Positions 47,042 through 56,453 of a stretch of DNA of 64,000 nt are shown piece after piece. The notes below the pieces were generated by a model that was not told where the DNA came from, did not search any database, and was given only the letters and a program-made list of their open reading frames with translations. Every line of letters starts with the position of its first letter. Position 1 is the stretch's first letter. This stretch comes from Pyrinomonas methylaliphatogenes (GTDB lineage: Bacteria > Acidobacteriota > Blastocatellia > Pyrinomonadales > Pyrinomonadaceae). The position numbers and the translations under genes were made by a program. Where the stretch lies: positions 65,001-129,000 of the forward strand of contig NZ_CBXV010000008.1 of assembly GCF_000820845.2 (NCBI RefSeq). Reading direction: 5' to 3'.

Positions 47042-47051
47042 AAGGGATTTC

Positions 47052-47086
47052 GGCGGCGGATGGTCGAAATGAACTAATCCGCCGCC
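47052..47086. terminator. Hairpin between convergent isomerase and receptor genes
   Basis: Arms GGCGGCGGAT and ATCCGCCGCC (10 bp, perfect) with a 15-nt loop lie between the stops at 47041 and 47113. There is no T-tract, so termination is plausible but not certain. Confidence 0.5.
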
Positions 47087-47112
47087 CATTTCGGTCACGT
47101 TCTCGCTTCGGT

Positions 47113-50100
47113 TCAGAAGTTGAATCTCACGGCCAATTGGATTTGACGGTTGGTGCCTAGTCCGACCGTTCTTTCAACCGTGCGATTCAGGATGCCGAAG
47201 ACGCCCGCCGCGGCCTGTGTGAAAGGCTGGCCCGGTTGCAACGTATTGGTCTCCGCGAGCGAGTTGTTCGGCAGCGCGTTCGGCAGCGTCACGGGCGGAT
47301 TGGCGAAGTTGGTCGTGTTGAAGAGGTTGAAGAATTCGGCGCGCAACTCGATGTTGCTCTTCTCGGTGATCGGCAATCTTTTGGCGATCATCAGATCGAA
47401 CTGTTTGAAGTTCGGCCCGCGCAACAACCCGCGCGGCAAGTTGCCGAACTTTCCCGGCGCGGGGATGGCAAATGCCGCCGGATTGAGGAATCGTCGATCA
47501 GCGTCGAGGTAAGGATTGACGCCAGGGACGAGGTCAGGGCGCCGCACGTTACGCGACGCGCCGCCGCCGGGCGTGTTGATCACGGCGCGGCGGTCCGGCG
47601 CCGGATTATTGAAGACATTGCCGTTGGCGTCCACGTAGACGATGTCCGGGCGGACGACACGGATGTCGAGCGGCAGCCCGCTCCGCGCGTTGAAGATGGC
47701 GGCCACCTCCCAGTTTCCGACCAGCGCTTGCCCGACACCGCCCACGTCGCGCAAGAAGGCTTGCCCGCGACCGAACGGAAGCGCATAAACGGCGCTCAGG
47801 TTGAAGCTGTGGCGGATGTCGAAAGCGTTGTAGCCGCGATCGTAGTTGTAATCGAACGGATTACCGGCGGTGAGCGCTTCGTTCGAGCCGCTCGAATTGC
47901 CGTAGCTGCGACCCAGCGTGTACTGCGAGTTGAGCGTCAGGCCGGAGGTCAAACGTCGGCTGAGCGCCAGTTGCAGCGCATTGTAACTGTCGCTGCCGCC
48001 GCTCGTCTTGAAATCTATCTCGGCATACGGGCGCAAGACCCTGTTCCCCTGCACGATGTCGAACTGGCGCACGACGACGGCGCGCACGAGATTGCCCGCA
48101 GCATCGACTTCGTTGATGATGCCGACGCCAGTCGGATAGTTCGCGCCCGTGAGCACAGTCGCCGAACCGGGCAAGATGCGATTGGCGAAGTTGCGAAGGA
48201 AGAGGTTGCGCCCTTGACTGCCGACGTAAGCCGCCGTCAACACGAGCTTATACGGAAGTTCCTGTTGCAGCGAGACGCTGTACTGGTAGACGCGCTCCGG
48301 GATCTCATATTCGGGCGCGTAAGCGCGCGGTTGAAACTGGCGATTGAGCGGGTTGTTGATGAAGTTCGCGGTCAACACCGCCGGATCCTGCGGAAAAGCG
48401 TTGGCGACGTTGCTCAGCGTGGAACTGACGCGATCGCTCTCGATGGGCTGGATCTGATCCTCAGTCTGGCCCGGTCCATAGTAGATGCCGAACCCAGCCC
48501 GCAAGACCGTGCGCCCGCCGCCGACAAGGCCGCGCCCGTTCGGTTTCGGCGTCCACGCGAGCGCGAGGCGCGGGCCGAAGTTGGTTTTGCTCGATTTGAA
48601 GTAGGGTCTATCGGGCGGAAGCAACGTCCCGTTGTTTATGTCGAAGACGACGGCCAGATTGCGCGCTTCTCTGAGCGGCGTGTAGTACTCGTAGCGAAGA
48701 CCGTAGTTGAGAGTTAAGTTAGGCCGGATGCGCCACTCATCCTGCGCGTAGGCGATGTAGTACTCCTGTTTGGCGAATCGCTCGCCGGTCGCGCCGTTGT
48801 TGAAGACGCTCGGCGCGCTCAGATCGCCGAGAAACTGGACCGATTGTGCCGTGTTCGCTAAAAACGCATTCAGATTTTGGTAGGTGTAAGTGGTCCCGCC
48901 GAGCCGATCCGTGTACATGCGAACGAGGCGCACCTCGCCGCCGATCTTGATCGCGTGATTGCCCCGCGTGTGGTTCAGGTTGTCGATGAACGAGATCGAG
49001 TAGGGGGTGTATGGCGCGCCACGCCCGTTGGTCGCGCTGTTCTGGCGTAAGAGTCCGCCCGGCACGGCGACGCCCGATGAAGCCCCCTGTCCGGCGATGC
49101 CGACGTTGGCGACGCTGCCCGTAATGTTGATCGTGATGCGCGATAGATCAATACCGTTGACCGTCGGGGCGATGCCGTTGACGCGCGTCAAAGCTTCGTT
49201 GAAGCCGATCTTGGTCTCGTTGATCGTCTTCGGCGTCAACACTTGCTGGAACGAGAGGACGGCGTTTTGCGGCACAGCGCGGACGAAGGCCCGACGCCCC
49301 GTGACGCCTTCCGGTTGATCGTTCGTCCCTTGATCGCGATAGTAGCGGAAGAACATCGAATAGCGATCGTTGAACTTGTAGTCGAAACGCGCGCCGACGG
49401 CGTTTTCATCCACGCGCGCGACCGATTGCAATTGCGCGATCTCGAAATCGGGGTTGGCCGAAGCGCCCGGCAAGATCACCGCTCCTGGACCGAGGAAAGC
49501 GTCGAGCAGAGGCGCAATCGCCGGGACGGCGCGCGCTCGCACGCGCGATGACGGCACGGCTTCGATCGAGTTGATGCCCGAACGGAGCCTGTAACCTTCG
49601 TAACTCAAGAAAAAGAAGAACCGGTTCTTGATGATGGGGCCGCCGATGGAGCCGCCGAATTGATTCATGCGGAGCGGCGACTTTCTGCTGAGATCGAAGA
49701 AGTTGCGCGCATCGAGCGCGTCGTTGCGCAAGTATTCGAAAGCCGAACCGTGAAATTCATTCGAACCGGACTTGCTGATGACGGTGATCTGTCCGCCCGT
49801 GCCCGTGCCGTACTCTGCCGGATAGCTGTTCGATTCGACGCGGAACTCTTGAACGCTCTCCAAGCTCGTCTGCAAGCGGAACGGCGAGGGGATTTCGCCG
49901 TTCAAGTTCCCGGGCGAAGCGTCGATGATCGCCGTCCCTTCAACGCCATCCAGACGGATGATGTTCTGCTCGACGGCGCGCCCAGAAAAGCGGATGTCGC
50001 CGTAGGTGCCGGAGCCGCTGTTGATCGAACCCGGCGCTTGTAAATAGAGCTGCGATAGCTGCCGCCCGTTGATCGGAAGCAGTTGCATCTCGCGCTGATT

Positions 50101-50508
50101 GACGTTTGCGCCGATGCGCGCCGAACTCATGTCGATCGCCGCTTCGTCCGCGCTGACGACGTTGACCGAAGCCACGACGCCTGTCGGCTGCAACGTCACG
50201 CTCAAGTTGAGCTCTTGCCCGACGGCGAGCGCGATGCCGGCCAGTTGCGCCGGAGCGAAATCGGGGGCGTTGACGGTGATCGTATAAGATGATGGTTTAA
50301 GCGAGGTCACCAGATAAATTCCGTCCTGATTGGTCGTGACGGTGCGTTCTTCGCCCGTCCGTTCGTTTCGAACGACGACGGTTGCTCCGGCGATGACGGC
50401 GCCGTTCGTGTCACGCACCGTGCCCGTGATGCGCCCTTGATCGATCTGCGCAAACGAGCTGAGACTCGAAGATAAGCAAAAAAAGATGATAGAGAGTTTC
50501 TTAAACAT
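47113..50508 (-). CDS. TonB-dependent receptor with carboxypeptidase-regulatory-like domain
   Basis: This second Oar-type receptor has 1131 residues. The signal peptide MFKKLSIIFFCLSSSLSSFA is followed by the regulatory-like sandwich (about residues 25-110, GRITGTVRDTNGAVIAGATV). A plug with NINGRQLSQLYLQAPG-like sequence and a large barrel follow, ending in VRFNF. The ATG at 50508 has GGAGGGG upstream and replaces an 18-codon-longer frame. The ligand is unknown. It is not in an operon. Confidence 0.9.
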   Translation of the reverse strand: MFKKLSIIFFCLSSSLSSFAQIDQGRITGTVRDTNGAVIAGATVVVRNERTGEERTVTTNQDGIYLVTSLKPSSYTITVNAPDFAPAQLAGIALAVGQELNLSVTLQPTGVVASVNVVSADEAAIDMSSARIGANVNQREMQLLPINGRQLSQLYLQAPGSINSGSGTYGDIRFSGRAVEQNIIRLDGVEGTAIIDASPGNLNGEIPSPFRLQTSLESVQEFRVESNSYPAEYGTGTGGQITVISKSGSNEFHGSAFEYLRNDALDARNFFDLSRKSPLRMNQFGGSIGGPIIKNRFFFFLSYEGYRLRSGINSIEAVPSSRVRARAVPAIAPLLDAFLGPGAVILPGASANPDFEIAQLQSVARVDENAVGARFDYKFNDRYSMFFRYYRDQGTNDQPEGVTGRRAFVRAVPQNAVLSFQQVLTPKTINETKIGFNEALTRVNGIAPTVNGIDLSRITINITGSVANVGIAGQGASSGVAVPGGLLRQNSATNGRGAPYTPYSISFIDNLNHTRGNHAIKIGGEVRLVRMYTDRLGGTTYTYQNLNAFLANTAQSVQFLGDLSAPSVFNNGATGERFAKQEYYIAYAQDEWRIRPNLTLNYGLRYEYYTPLREARNLAVVFDINNGTLLPPDRPYFKSSKTNFGPRLALAWTPKPNGRGLVGGGRTVLRAGFGIYYGPGQTEDQIQPIESDRVSSTLSNVANAFPQDPAVLTANFINNPLNRQFQPRAYAPEYEIPERVYQYSVSLQQELPYKLVLTAAYVGSQGRNLFLRNFANRILPGSATVLTGANYPTGVGIINEVDAAGNLVRAVVVRQFDIVQGNRVLRPYAEIDFKTSGGSDSYNALQLALSRRLTSGLTLNSQYTLGRSYGNSSGSNEALTAGNPFDYNYDRGYNAFDIRHSFNLSAVYALPFGRGQAFLRDVGGVGQALVGNWEVAAIFNARSGLPLDIRVVRPDIVYVDANGNVFNNPAPDRRAVINTPGGGASRNVRRPDLVPGVNPYLDADRRFLNPAAFAIPAPGKFGNLPRGLLRGPNFKQFDLMIAKRLPITEKSNIELRAEFFNLFNTTNFANPPVTLPNALPNNSLAETNTLQPGQPFTQAAAGVFGILNRTVERTVGLGTNRQIQLAVRFNF

Positions 50509-50807
50509 TCTTTCCCCTCCTGCGGGATCGAAAGATAGAGCTTCACGTTTCTCTCTTGCCACAGCGAACCTACCCCTGAGCTATTAATAGCTGTTGAATA
50601 GAGGCTTAAATCTCGGTTAATTTAAGGGCGGGCGGCTTGGCTAGTTGGCCCCGCTGATGGATGGGCGTAAAAGCCCCGTCAAGCTCGAACTGAGCGTGCG
50701 CGACTGACCTCAATCGGCGCCGCGATTTGAAACAAGCGGCGCGCCTCTCTCGTAGAGAGATATTCTCGACTCTCTCCACAACGACGAACGCTGAGGAGCG
50801 GGAACCG
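50509..50807. other. AT-rich divergent regulatory gap
   Basis: This 299-bp gap separates the second receptor (minus) from the zinc-ribbon gene (plus). It holds a 14-bp palindrome (AGCTATTAATAGCT, 50579-50592) and an inverted repeat CTTAAA/TTTAAG at about 50604-50625. Both lie in a locally AT-rich patch and could be operators. No gene is seen. Confidence 0.35.
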
Positions 50808-51638
50808 ATGATGAATTTGGAAGGGAAGAGCGAACACAGCTTCTCGCTCAACATGGTCGGAGATGAAGAGGCTCTGCGCTCGAGTTTGAGCAGGGCGGTG
50901 GAACAGTTTGGCTACACCGTAACGAGCGATCTGCCGCTAATTGCGCGGCGCAACGCACGCCGCTGGGGGCGGTGGGGATTGTCATGGGATCCGTTCGAAT
51001 ACGCCGCCAAGTTGACCATCACGCTGCGAAGACAGCGCCAGAACCTCTTCTCCGTAACCTTCGATTATGAGATCAACGATCCGTATTTGATGCGTAGCGA
51101 CAGAAAGCTGCTGGAGAAGGAGGCCGAAGCCATCGCCGCGCTCGCTGCCCAAGGGAGCTTCGAACTCCTCTGCCCCTCTTGTCACACGATCGCCACTGAC
51201 GATTCGCGTTTCTGTCGCCGCTGCGGCGCGGCGTTGAAATTGCTCACTGCCCCCGCAGAGGTGGATCTAGTGCGCGCAATGGGCCGAGCGCGCAGCGCCC
51301 TCCGACAGTCGGCGGTAAGCCTCGTCATGCTGCTCGGCTTTCTGTGTATGCTCCTGGCCTTCTTTACGACCGGCAACCTGAAGATCCTCACGATCGGCTT
51401 CTGGATGAGCAGCATCGGTCTGCTTTTTCTCGTCTCGAGCTTTTGGAGCAACTATCGCACGTTGAAACTGACGGAAGGGGCGCAGCGCTCGAAGTTGCTC
51501 TGCCTCCGTGGGGAACAGGTGCCGTTGCTTGCGCCTCCTCCCGCCGTCATCTCCGCCAGTCAACCTTATGCGTCTGTGACCGAACGGACCACGGAGCTTT
51601 TGGATGGCGCGCCGCAAGAGACGGACCCTTTAAGATGA
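50808..51638 (+). CDS. Zinc-ribbon protein with two membrane helices
   Basis: The 276-residue product has an N-terminal alpha/beta domain of about 110 residues (HSFSLNMVGDEEALRSSLSRAV...). A double CxxC zinc ribbon follows (CPSCHTIATDDSRFCRRCG, near residue 123), then two hydrophobic helices near residues 170-215 and a short polar tail. The function is unknown. The ATGATG at 50808 has GAGGAGCGGG upstream. It converges on the porin gene with 15 bp between stops. Confidence 0.75.
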   Translation: MMNLEGKSEHSFSLNMVGDEEALRSSLSRAVEQFGYTVTSDLPLIARRNARRWGRWGLSWDPFEYAAKLTITLRRQRQNLFSVTFDYEINDPYLMRSDRKLLEKEAEAIAALAAQGSFELLCPSCHTIATDDSRFCRRCGAALKLLTAPAEVDLVRAMGRARSALRQSAVSLVMLLGFLCMLLAFFTTGNLKILTIGFWMSSIGLLFLVSSFWSNYRTLKLTEGAQRSKLLCLRGEQVPLLAPPPAVISASQPYASVTERTTELLDGAPQETDPLR

Positions 51639-51653
51639 GCTTACGAACTGATC

Positions 51654-53402
51654 TCAGAAACGAAAAGTCGTATCCATCTGCAAGCGCGTCGTCGGGTGAT
51701 TGAGCGACCCCGGAGGAGTATTGCCGAAAGCGCCTAGCAACCCATTCATCCGTTGCGTGACGATTCCGGTCAGACTCAGAACGACGCGCTGATCGACCGC
51801 ATAAGCGAAGCTAAAGCGGTGCGCACGCACATCCGACTGCCTTTCGATATCGGAGAAGTTAAAAGGCGTCAGCACCGCATCCTTTTCGATGCGCATCAGC
51901 GTATAACCTAACTGGAGATCCCCGCGCTCGCGCGTCTTCCCGATCTGTACCTCGGCCCAGTAGCCCGCGTTCTCGCCGTTCGGCAAACGCACGTCCTGTC
52001 CGTTCGGGCCGGCGACGATGACCGGATGCGCTTGCGTATTGATGACCGAGTTGAAGATCAGCGTGACGGGGAAACGGCGACTATGCGTGAGTTCCAACTT
52101 GCCGATGAGATCGATCAGATTGAAGCCCGAGGCGAGCCTTCCATCGCGGTTGACGGCATTGTTCGTCGCCATCGAGAGGCCCAGATTGGCATTGCCGGAG
52201 ACGAACCAATCGCGCGGGATGGTAAGCTGCGCCGTCACCGTTTGAGCCGGCGTCGTGCCATTCGCCGGGATCTTTACCGCAACGGGCAACTGAACATCGC
52301 TGCCGAAGAATCGCGCGGGCGTGATAAACTGCGTGCCCATAAAATAGATCTCCGCCGCTGAAACGGTCAGAGCGGCCTTGTCGCCCAAAGCGAAGCGCGC
52401 GCGCGCTTGTCCGCCGAAAAGCGCCAGATCTCGACCCGCGCGCCTCGATTCGTCGGCGAGCAGTTTTCCGTTCTGGTCAAGGATGAAGGCGGCGTTGCGC
52501 TCGAGAAACGGCAGCTGCCAGGCGACCAAGGTCAGATTGCGCAGCGCTCCGACCTTGAAATCGCGCGCGTATGATTGGCTGAACCCCTCAAACTGTAGGT
52601 CGTCGTCGAAGGTCATCTCCGTATGCAACCACGGCGCCTCGAACTTTCCTCCCTGCAACCGCAATCCCGGAACCCTCTTCGGCGTCCACGCGACGAACGC
52701 TTGATCGAGCGAGAACGGTTTGCGGTTGAAGAAATCGGTCAGCGTCTGGTTGGTCGAAATGTCGTCAGCATAACTTCCCGTCGCAAGCCGCAACCCCCAC
52801 GCGAGGTCGCGTCCGATGGAACCGCGTATCGCCAAGCGCGCGCGCACGCGAAAACGCTGGCGCGAAGTCAAATCGTTGCCGACGATGCTCGGGTTCGAAG
52901 CGTTCGGTAGCGCATTGACTTGCCCGTAGAAACTCTCGTAACGCAACCGCAGGTCGCCGCTGAAGCTGATCGAACCGAGCTGTTTCTGGGCCGCCTCGCC
53001 AGCCTCTCCGGCTCTCCTTTCGACGCGCGCTAAACGCCCTTCGACCTTCGCTTCGCCGCCGATGTGATCGGCCATCCGGCCAGTCGCAGGGCGATCCCCT
53101 TCGAGGCGGGCGCCCGTCGGCTCCACCATCTTATCGCGCCCCGCGACACGATCTTCCAACCGAAGGCGCAACTCCTCGATGAGGCGCGCTTGTTCCATCA
53201 ACATGGCGCGTAGCCGTTCTATCTCTTCGCGTTGCTCGCGCAGTTGACGATCGAGCCGCTCGAGGTCAAATGCTTCTGCGGACCTGTCTTCGACGGGCGC
53301 GCGCGCCGGCGCCGAAACGCCCTTCTCTTGGGCGAAAGCGCAGATGGCCGTAAGCGGCATCGCTAGGATGAGCAAGACGAACTTCAAGGATTGCCGCGAC
53401 AT
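51654..53402 (-). CDS. Outer-membrane porin (Porin_5-like)
   Basis: A signal peptide (about residues 1-25) is followed by a coiled coil with heptads (ERLDRQLREQREEIERLRAML), then a beta-barrel that starts SFSGDLRLRYESFYG and ends TTFRF. The RQRFRVRARLAIRGSIGRDLAWGLRLATG segment is typical of Porin_5 proteins. The ATG at 53402 has AGGAG upstream. A candidate 11-bp-period Pho-type operator lies about 420 bp upstream beyond a small ORF, so phosphate control is conceivable but unproven. Confidence 0.85.
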   Translation of the reverse strand: MSRQSLKFVLLILAMPLTAICAFAQEKGVSAPARAPVEDRSAEAFDLERLDRQLREQREEIERLRAMLMEQARLIEELRLRLEDRVAGRDKMVEPTGARLEGDRPATGRMADHIGGEAKVEGRLARVERRAGEAGEAAQKQLGSISFSGDLRLRYESFYGQVNALPNASNPSIVGNDLTSRQRFRVRARLAIRGSIGRDLAWGLRLATGSYADDISTNQTLTDFFNRKPFSLDQAFVAWTPKRVPGLRLQGGKFEAPWLHTEMTFDDDLQFEGFSQSYARDFKVGALRNLTLVAWQLPFLERNAAFILDQNGKLLADESRRAGRDLALFGGQARARFALGDKAALTVSAAEIYFMGTQFITPARFFGSDVQLPVAVKIPANGTTPAQTVTAQLTIPRDWFVSGNANLGLSMATNNAVNRDGRLASGFNLIDLIGKLELTHSRRFPVTLIFNSVINTQAHPVIVAGPNGQDVRLPNGENAGYWAEVQIGKTRERGDLQLGYTLMRIEKDAVLTPFNFSDIERQSDVRAHRFSFAYAVDQRVVLSLTGIVTQRMNGLLGAFGNTPPGSLNHPTTRLQMDTTFRF

Positions 53403-53513
53403 GCGCAAAAGCTCCTTTTAACTGAATGAAGACGCGCTGGCCCGGATGACACCGGGCCGCGAGAACCGGCTCCCTGCGTCACGATGAAGAGGTGGTTGGC
53501 GTTACATTGATCT

Positions 53514-53732
53514 TCAATGACTGCCGGGCGTTGCCGCGCTGGACCGCTCGCCCTCTTGACGCATCATCAGCTTAGCGCACCTTCGACGCCGCGACTCGAT
53601 GGAGATCGACCGCAACGCCGAGTAGACCGTCAATAGAACGTCGGCCACATCCTTCGCCGATCGAAACGAACCCTCGCCTTTGACGAGCATCGCGATGGCG
53701 ATCTCACTGCTCAACTCGTTGACGATTGACAC
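53514..53732 (-). CDS. Small hypothetical protein
   Basis: This 72-residue frame has a GTG start and GAGGAG 11 nt upstream. The middle (SAKDVADVLLTVYSALRSISIESRRRR) could form a helix, and the C-terminus is polar. A TATACT -10-like element precedes it at 53778-53783. No family is recognised, and it might be a leader peptide or not coding at all. Confidence 0.4.
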   Translation of the reverse strand: MSIVNELSSEIAIAMLVKGEGSFRSAKDVADVLLTVYSALRSISIESRRRRCAKLMMRQEGERSSAATPGSH

Positions 53733-53777
53733 GGGTCGACCGACTCCTCATCAAAGGGCTTTCTCGGAAGCGCCGCG

Positions 53778-53783
53778 AGTATA
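53778..53783 (-). promoter_or_regulatory. -10-like TATACT upstream of the small ORF
   Basis: On the minus strand TATACT lies 46 bp upstream of the GTG at 53732. The repeats at 53818-53845 lie 35-62 bp further upstream, an activator-like position. Confidence 0.45.
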
Positions 53784-53817
53784 ACGCGATCGCGCCGAGC
53801 GATTCCAACCGATCCGT

Positions 53818-53845
53818 GTTAACGAGACGTTACAAGAGCGTTAAC
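53818..53845. promoter_or_regulatory. 11-bp-period repeats GTTAAC/GTTACA/GTTAAC
   Basis: GTTAAC (53818-53823), GTTACA (53829-53834) and GTTAAC (53840-53845) recur at exact 11-bp intervals. This resembles a Pho box or another tandem-dimer operator. It is the main signal in the 343-bp gap between the small ORF and the MreB-like gene. The rest of that gap is a GC-rich leader with a GTTAAAC near 53916. Confidence 0.45.
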
Positions 53846-54075
53846 TTCGACCCTCCCGCTCCGCGCGCCGCCGACCCCGATTTTGATCTTTGGTGATGTC
53901 GCGTCGTTCGAGTTAAACTTGACGGGCGCGCGGGGCGATCCTGCCGGCGATGCGCTTGGCAAAGACAGGCACGTTAAGGCCCGTAGAAGCGCTGCCAGAC
54001 GTTTCGCTTCCTGCAAGCTTGCGCCAGATCGCGCCCGAGCCGTATTGGGCCTAGTCGAACGGATGATGGGTTGAT

Positions 54076-55188
54076 ATGTCTTCGTACTCGTTCATGCAAA
54101 AGACGCGCTCTTTCATGCGCTTCAACCGTCTGCGCGACCTCGTCTCGGACTCGATGGCCATCGACATGGGATCGGCTTCGACCATCATCGCCGTGCGGGG
54201 TCGCGGCATCGTCGTTGACGAACCCTCGGTCGTCGCCGTCAACAAAATCACTGGCGAGGTGGTCGCCATCGGGCGCGAAGCCCAGGAGATGTTGGGGCGC
54301 GAAGCGCGCGATGTGGCTCTGATCGCACCGCTGGTCGATGGCGTCGTCGCCGACTTCGAACGGACGCAGCAGATGCTCGATTACTTCGTGCGCAAAGCGC
54401 GCAGCGGATTTTCGCAGTTCAGCCGGCGCGCCATCATGAGCGTGCTGTCGGGAGTCACGCAGGTCGAACAACGGGCGCTGCTGGCCGCTGCCGAACACGC
54501 GCACATCGGGCGCGTCTACATGGTCGAAGAGGGGCTCGCCGCCGCCATCGGGGCCGGCATCCGCGTCGATGATCCGCACGCGGCGGCGGTGGTCGATATC
54601 GGCGCGAGCACGACCAACGTTGCGGTGGTCGCGCGCGGCACCATCATTCAATCCCACGCCGAGCGCATCGGCAGCTTCGATATCGATATGGCGATCATCG
54701 ATCGACTGCGCCGCTATCGTGGATTGATCATCGGCGAACCGACCGCCGAGAGGTTGAAGATCGAACTCGGCTCGGCCATCGAACCTAAGGACCCGGAACG
54801 ACGCCTCAACGTTCGCGGACGCGACGTGCAGACCGGCAGGCCCGGGGCGATCGATGTGACGGCAAGCGAGATCTACATCGTCACGCAGGCCATCGTGCGC
54901 AAGATCGCCGATGAAGTGCGCACCTCGCTCGCCGAACTGCAACCCGAGGTCGCCGCCGACATCTACGACCGCGGCATCATCTTAACGGGCGGCGGCGCGC
55001 TGCTCGAAGGGATGGCGCAGTACCTGCAAAAGGAGACGCAACTTGTCACGCGCATCGCCGACGAGCCGCGTTACGCGATCGTGCGCGGACTGGCCCAGTT
55101 ATTCGATGAACCGCTCCTGCTGCGGCGCGTGACGCGCAACGAACCGTTCCCGCTCCTCGGAGCTCAACCGAGCCCGATGGAGAGTTAG
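54076..55188 (+). CDS. MreB/Mbl-like actin-family protein
   Basis: This 370-residue ASKHA protein has MreB features: phosphate 1 AIDMGSASTIIAVRGRGIVVDEPSVVA, EVVAIGREAQEMLGR, PLVDGVVADFE, a phosphate 2 loop DIGASTTNVAV, EERLK-like AERLKIELG and the adenosine loop LTGGGALLEGM. The phosphate 2 loop departs from the usual DIGGGTT. No mreC or mreD follows, and the N- and C-termini are extended. It may be a divergent paralogue rather than the main shape determinant. The start follows GATGGG at close spacing. Confidence 0.85.
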   Translation: MSSYSFMQKTRSFMRFNRLRDLVSDSMAIDMGSASTIIAVRGRGIVVDEPSVVAVNKITGEVVAIGREAQEMLGREARDVALIAPLVDGVVADFERTQQMLDYFVRKARSGFSQFSRRAIMSVLSGVTQVEQRALLAAAEHAHIGRVYMVEEGLAAAIGAGIRVDDPHAAAVVDIGASTTNVAVVARGTIIQSHAERIGSFDIDMAIIDRLRRYRGLIIGEPTAERLKIELGSAIEPKDPERRLNVRGRDVQTGRPGAIDVTASEIYIVTQAIVRKIADEVRTSLAELQPEVAADIYDRGIILTGGGALLEGMAQYLQKETQLVTRIADEPRYAIVRGLAQLFDEPLLLRRVTRNEPFPLLGAQPSPMES

Positions 55189-55370
55189 CCTTTCAACTGG
55201 TTGGGTGAAACCGGTCGAAAGCGCGCAGCCCGTTCCAGTAGCTGGACGAGTTAGCCTTTCAACCGATGGGGTGAAACCTTTCGATCATTGCCGAAAGCTT
55301 GGCAATCTTAACGCTTGATCGGCTCTCAACTGATGTGGTGAAAACTTTCGATCTGCTCAGCAGAAAGCTT
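55182..55370 (+). repeat. Three-copy spaced repeat bridging the MreB-like stop and the M50 start
   Basis: Copy 1 (55182-55212) contains the MreB-like TAG stop. Copy 2 (55248-55278) matches it at 28 of 31 positions, 66 nt on, with an in-frame TAG. Copy 3 (about 55324-55370) resembles copy 2, extended to its AAAGCTT end, 67 nt on, and contains the first codons of the M50 gene. Confidence 0.8.
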
Positions 55371-56453
55371 CAGGTGGCGAGCGTGCGCGGGATACCCGTG
55401 CGCATCGACGGGCGCTGGCTCATCGTCTTCGCTTTGAGCGTCGTCGTCGTCGCCCTGAACTTCATGCGCGGGACGACGACGACGCGACTGGTGCGCGTCG
55501 ATGAAATGGCCGCTTGGGCGATCGGGATCTTTACGACCTTCATCCTCTTCCTTTCGATCTTCGGACACGAACTGGCCCATGCCTTGGTCGCGCGCGCCGA
55601 AGGGATCGAAATCGAGGAGATCATGCTCCATCCGTTTGGCGGGCTGGCGCGCCTGCGCCATGAGCCCGATGAACCTGCGGCAGAATTTCGCATCGCCATC
55701 GCTGGTCCAGCGTCGAATTTCCTCTTCGCGCTGCTCGCCTTCGGCGCGATGAGCGTCGCGGCCATTGGCCGCTTTTATGTCGCCGCCGCCGTCTTCTTCA
55801 TCATCGGATGGTGGAATCTGCTGATCGCGGTCTTCAACCTTTTGCCCGGATACCCGCTCGATGGCGGGCGCCTGCTGCGCGCCTTCCTCTGGCAGCGCAC
55901 CGGTCACTTGCACGAAGCCACACGCACGGCTTGTCTTGCCGGACAACTCATCGCCGCGGTCCTCGTCATCTTCGGCCTCTATTTCTATCTCCGCTTCGGC
56001 GACCCTTTCATGGGACTCTGGGCGATATTGGTCGGCCTCTTCCTCTGGGACGCTGCGCGCGCGGTGCTTCGAGGCCGACTCAATGCGCAAACTGTGGCCG
56101 ACGTCATGAGGCCGCCTTTGGCCATCGGTCCCGACCTTTCGATCAGCCAGTTCGTCGATCAGGTCCTGCCGTTTCATCGGCAGACGATCTTTCCCGTCGC
56201 GCGCGGCGGTTCCCTTTACGGGATGCTCGTCCTCGAAGATCTCAAGGGCTTGCCGCGCGAAAGCTGGCCACGGACGCGCGTCCGCGAAGCGATGCGCCCA
56301 GTTGAAGAGAAGCTCTTCATCGAAGCCTCTGCCCCGTTGTGGCGCGCCGCAGAGATCATGCGGCGGAACGGCATCGGCGCGCTCGCCGTCATCGATGCCG
56401 ATGGACATCTCGTCGGCTTCCTGGACCACACCCAGCGCAGAAAGCCCGATTAA
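55335..56453 (+). CDS. Site-2-type M50 metalloprotease with CBS domains
   Basis: This is an intramembrane zinc protease. It has the zinc motif FGHELAHAL and the third ligand in NLLPGYPLDGGRLLRA, within six hydrophobic segments. Two C-terminal CBS domains follow (VADVMRPPLAIGPDLS... and VREAMRP...), which may sense an adenosyl ligand. Targets are unknown; the class usually cleaves anti-sigma factors or signal-peptide remnants. The start is uncertain: tandem GTG codons at 55335 and 55338, or a TTG at 55299. It follows the MreB-like gene. Confidence 0.85.
   Translation: MVKTFDLLSRKLQVASVRGIPVRIDGRWLIVFALSVVVVALNFMRGTTTTRLVRVDEMAAWAIGIFTTFILFLSIFGHELAHALVARAEGIEIEEIMLHPFGGLARLRHEPDEPAAEFRIAIAGPASNFLFALLAFGAMSVAAIGRFYVAAAVFFIIGWWNLLIAVFNLLPGYPLDGGRLLRAFLWQRTGHLHEATRTACLAGQLIAAVLVIFGLYFYLRFGDPFMGLWAILVGLFLWDAARAVLRGRLNAQTVADVMRPPLAIGPDLSISQFVDQVLPFHRQTIFPVARGGSLYGMLVLEDLKGLPRESWPRTRVREAMRPVEEKLFIEASAPLWRAAEIMRRNGIGALAVIDADGHLVGFLDHTQRRKPD

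Noticed and set aside
53883-54074. 63-residue plus-strand ORF upstream of the MreB-like gene
   Set aside because: It lacks a ribosome-binding site and looks like GC-rich leader sequence. Its end merely abuts the next gene.
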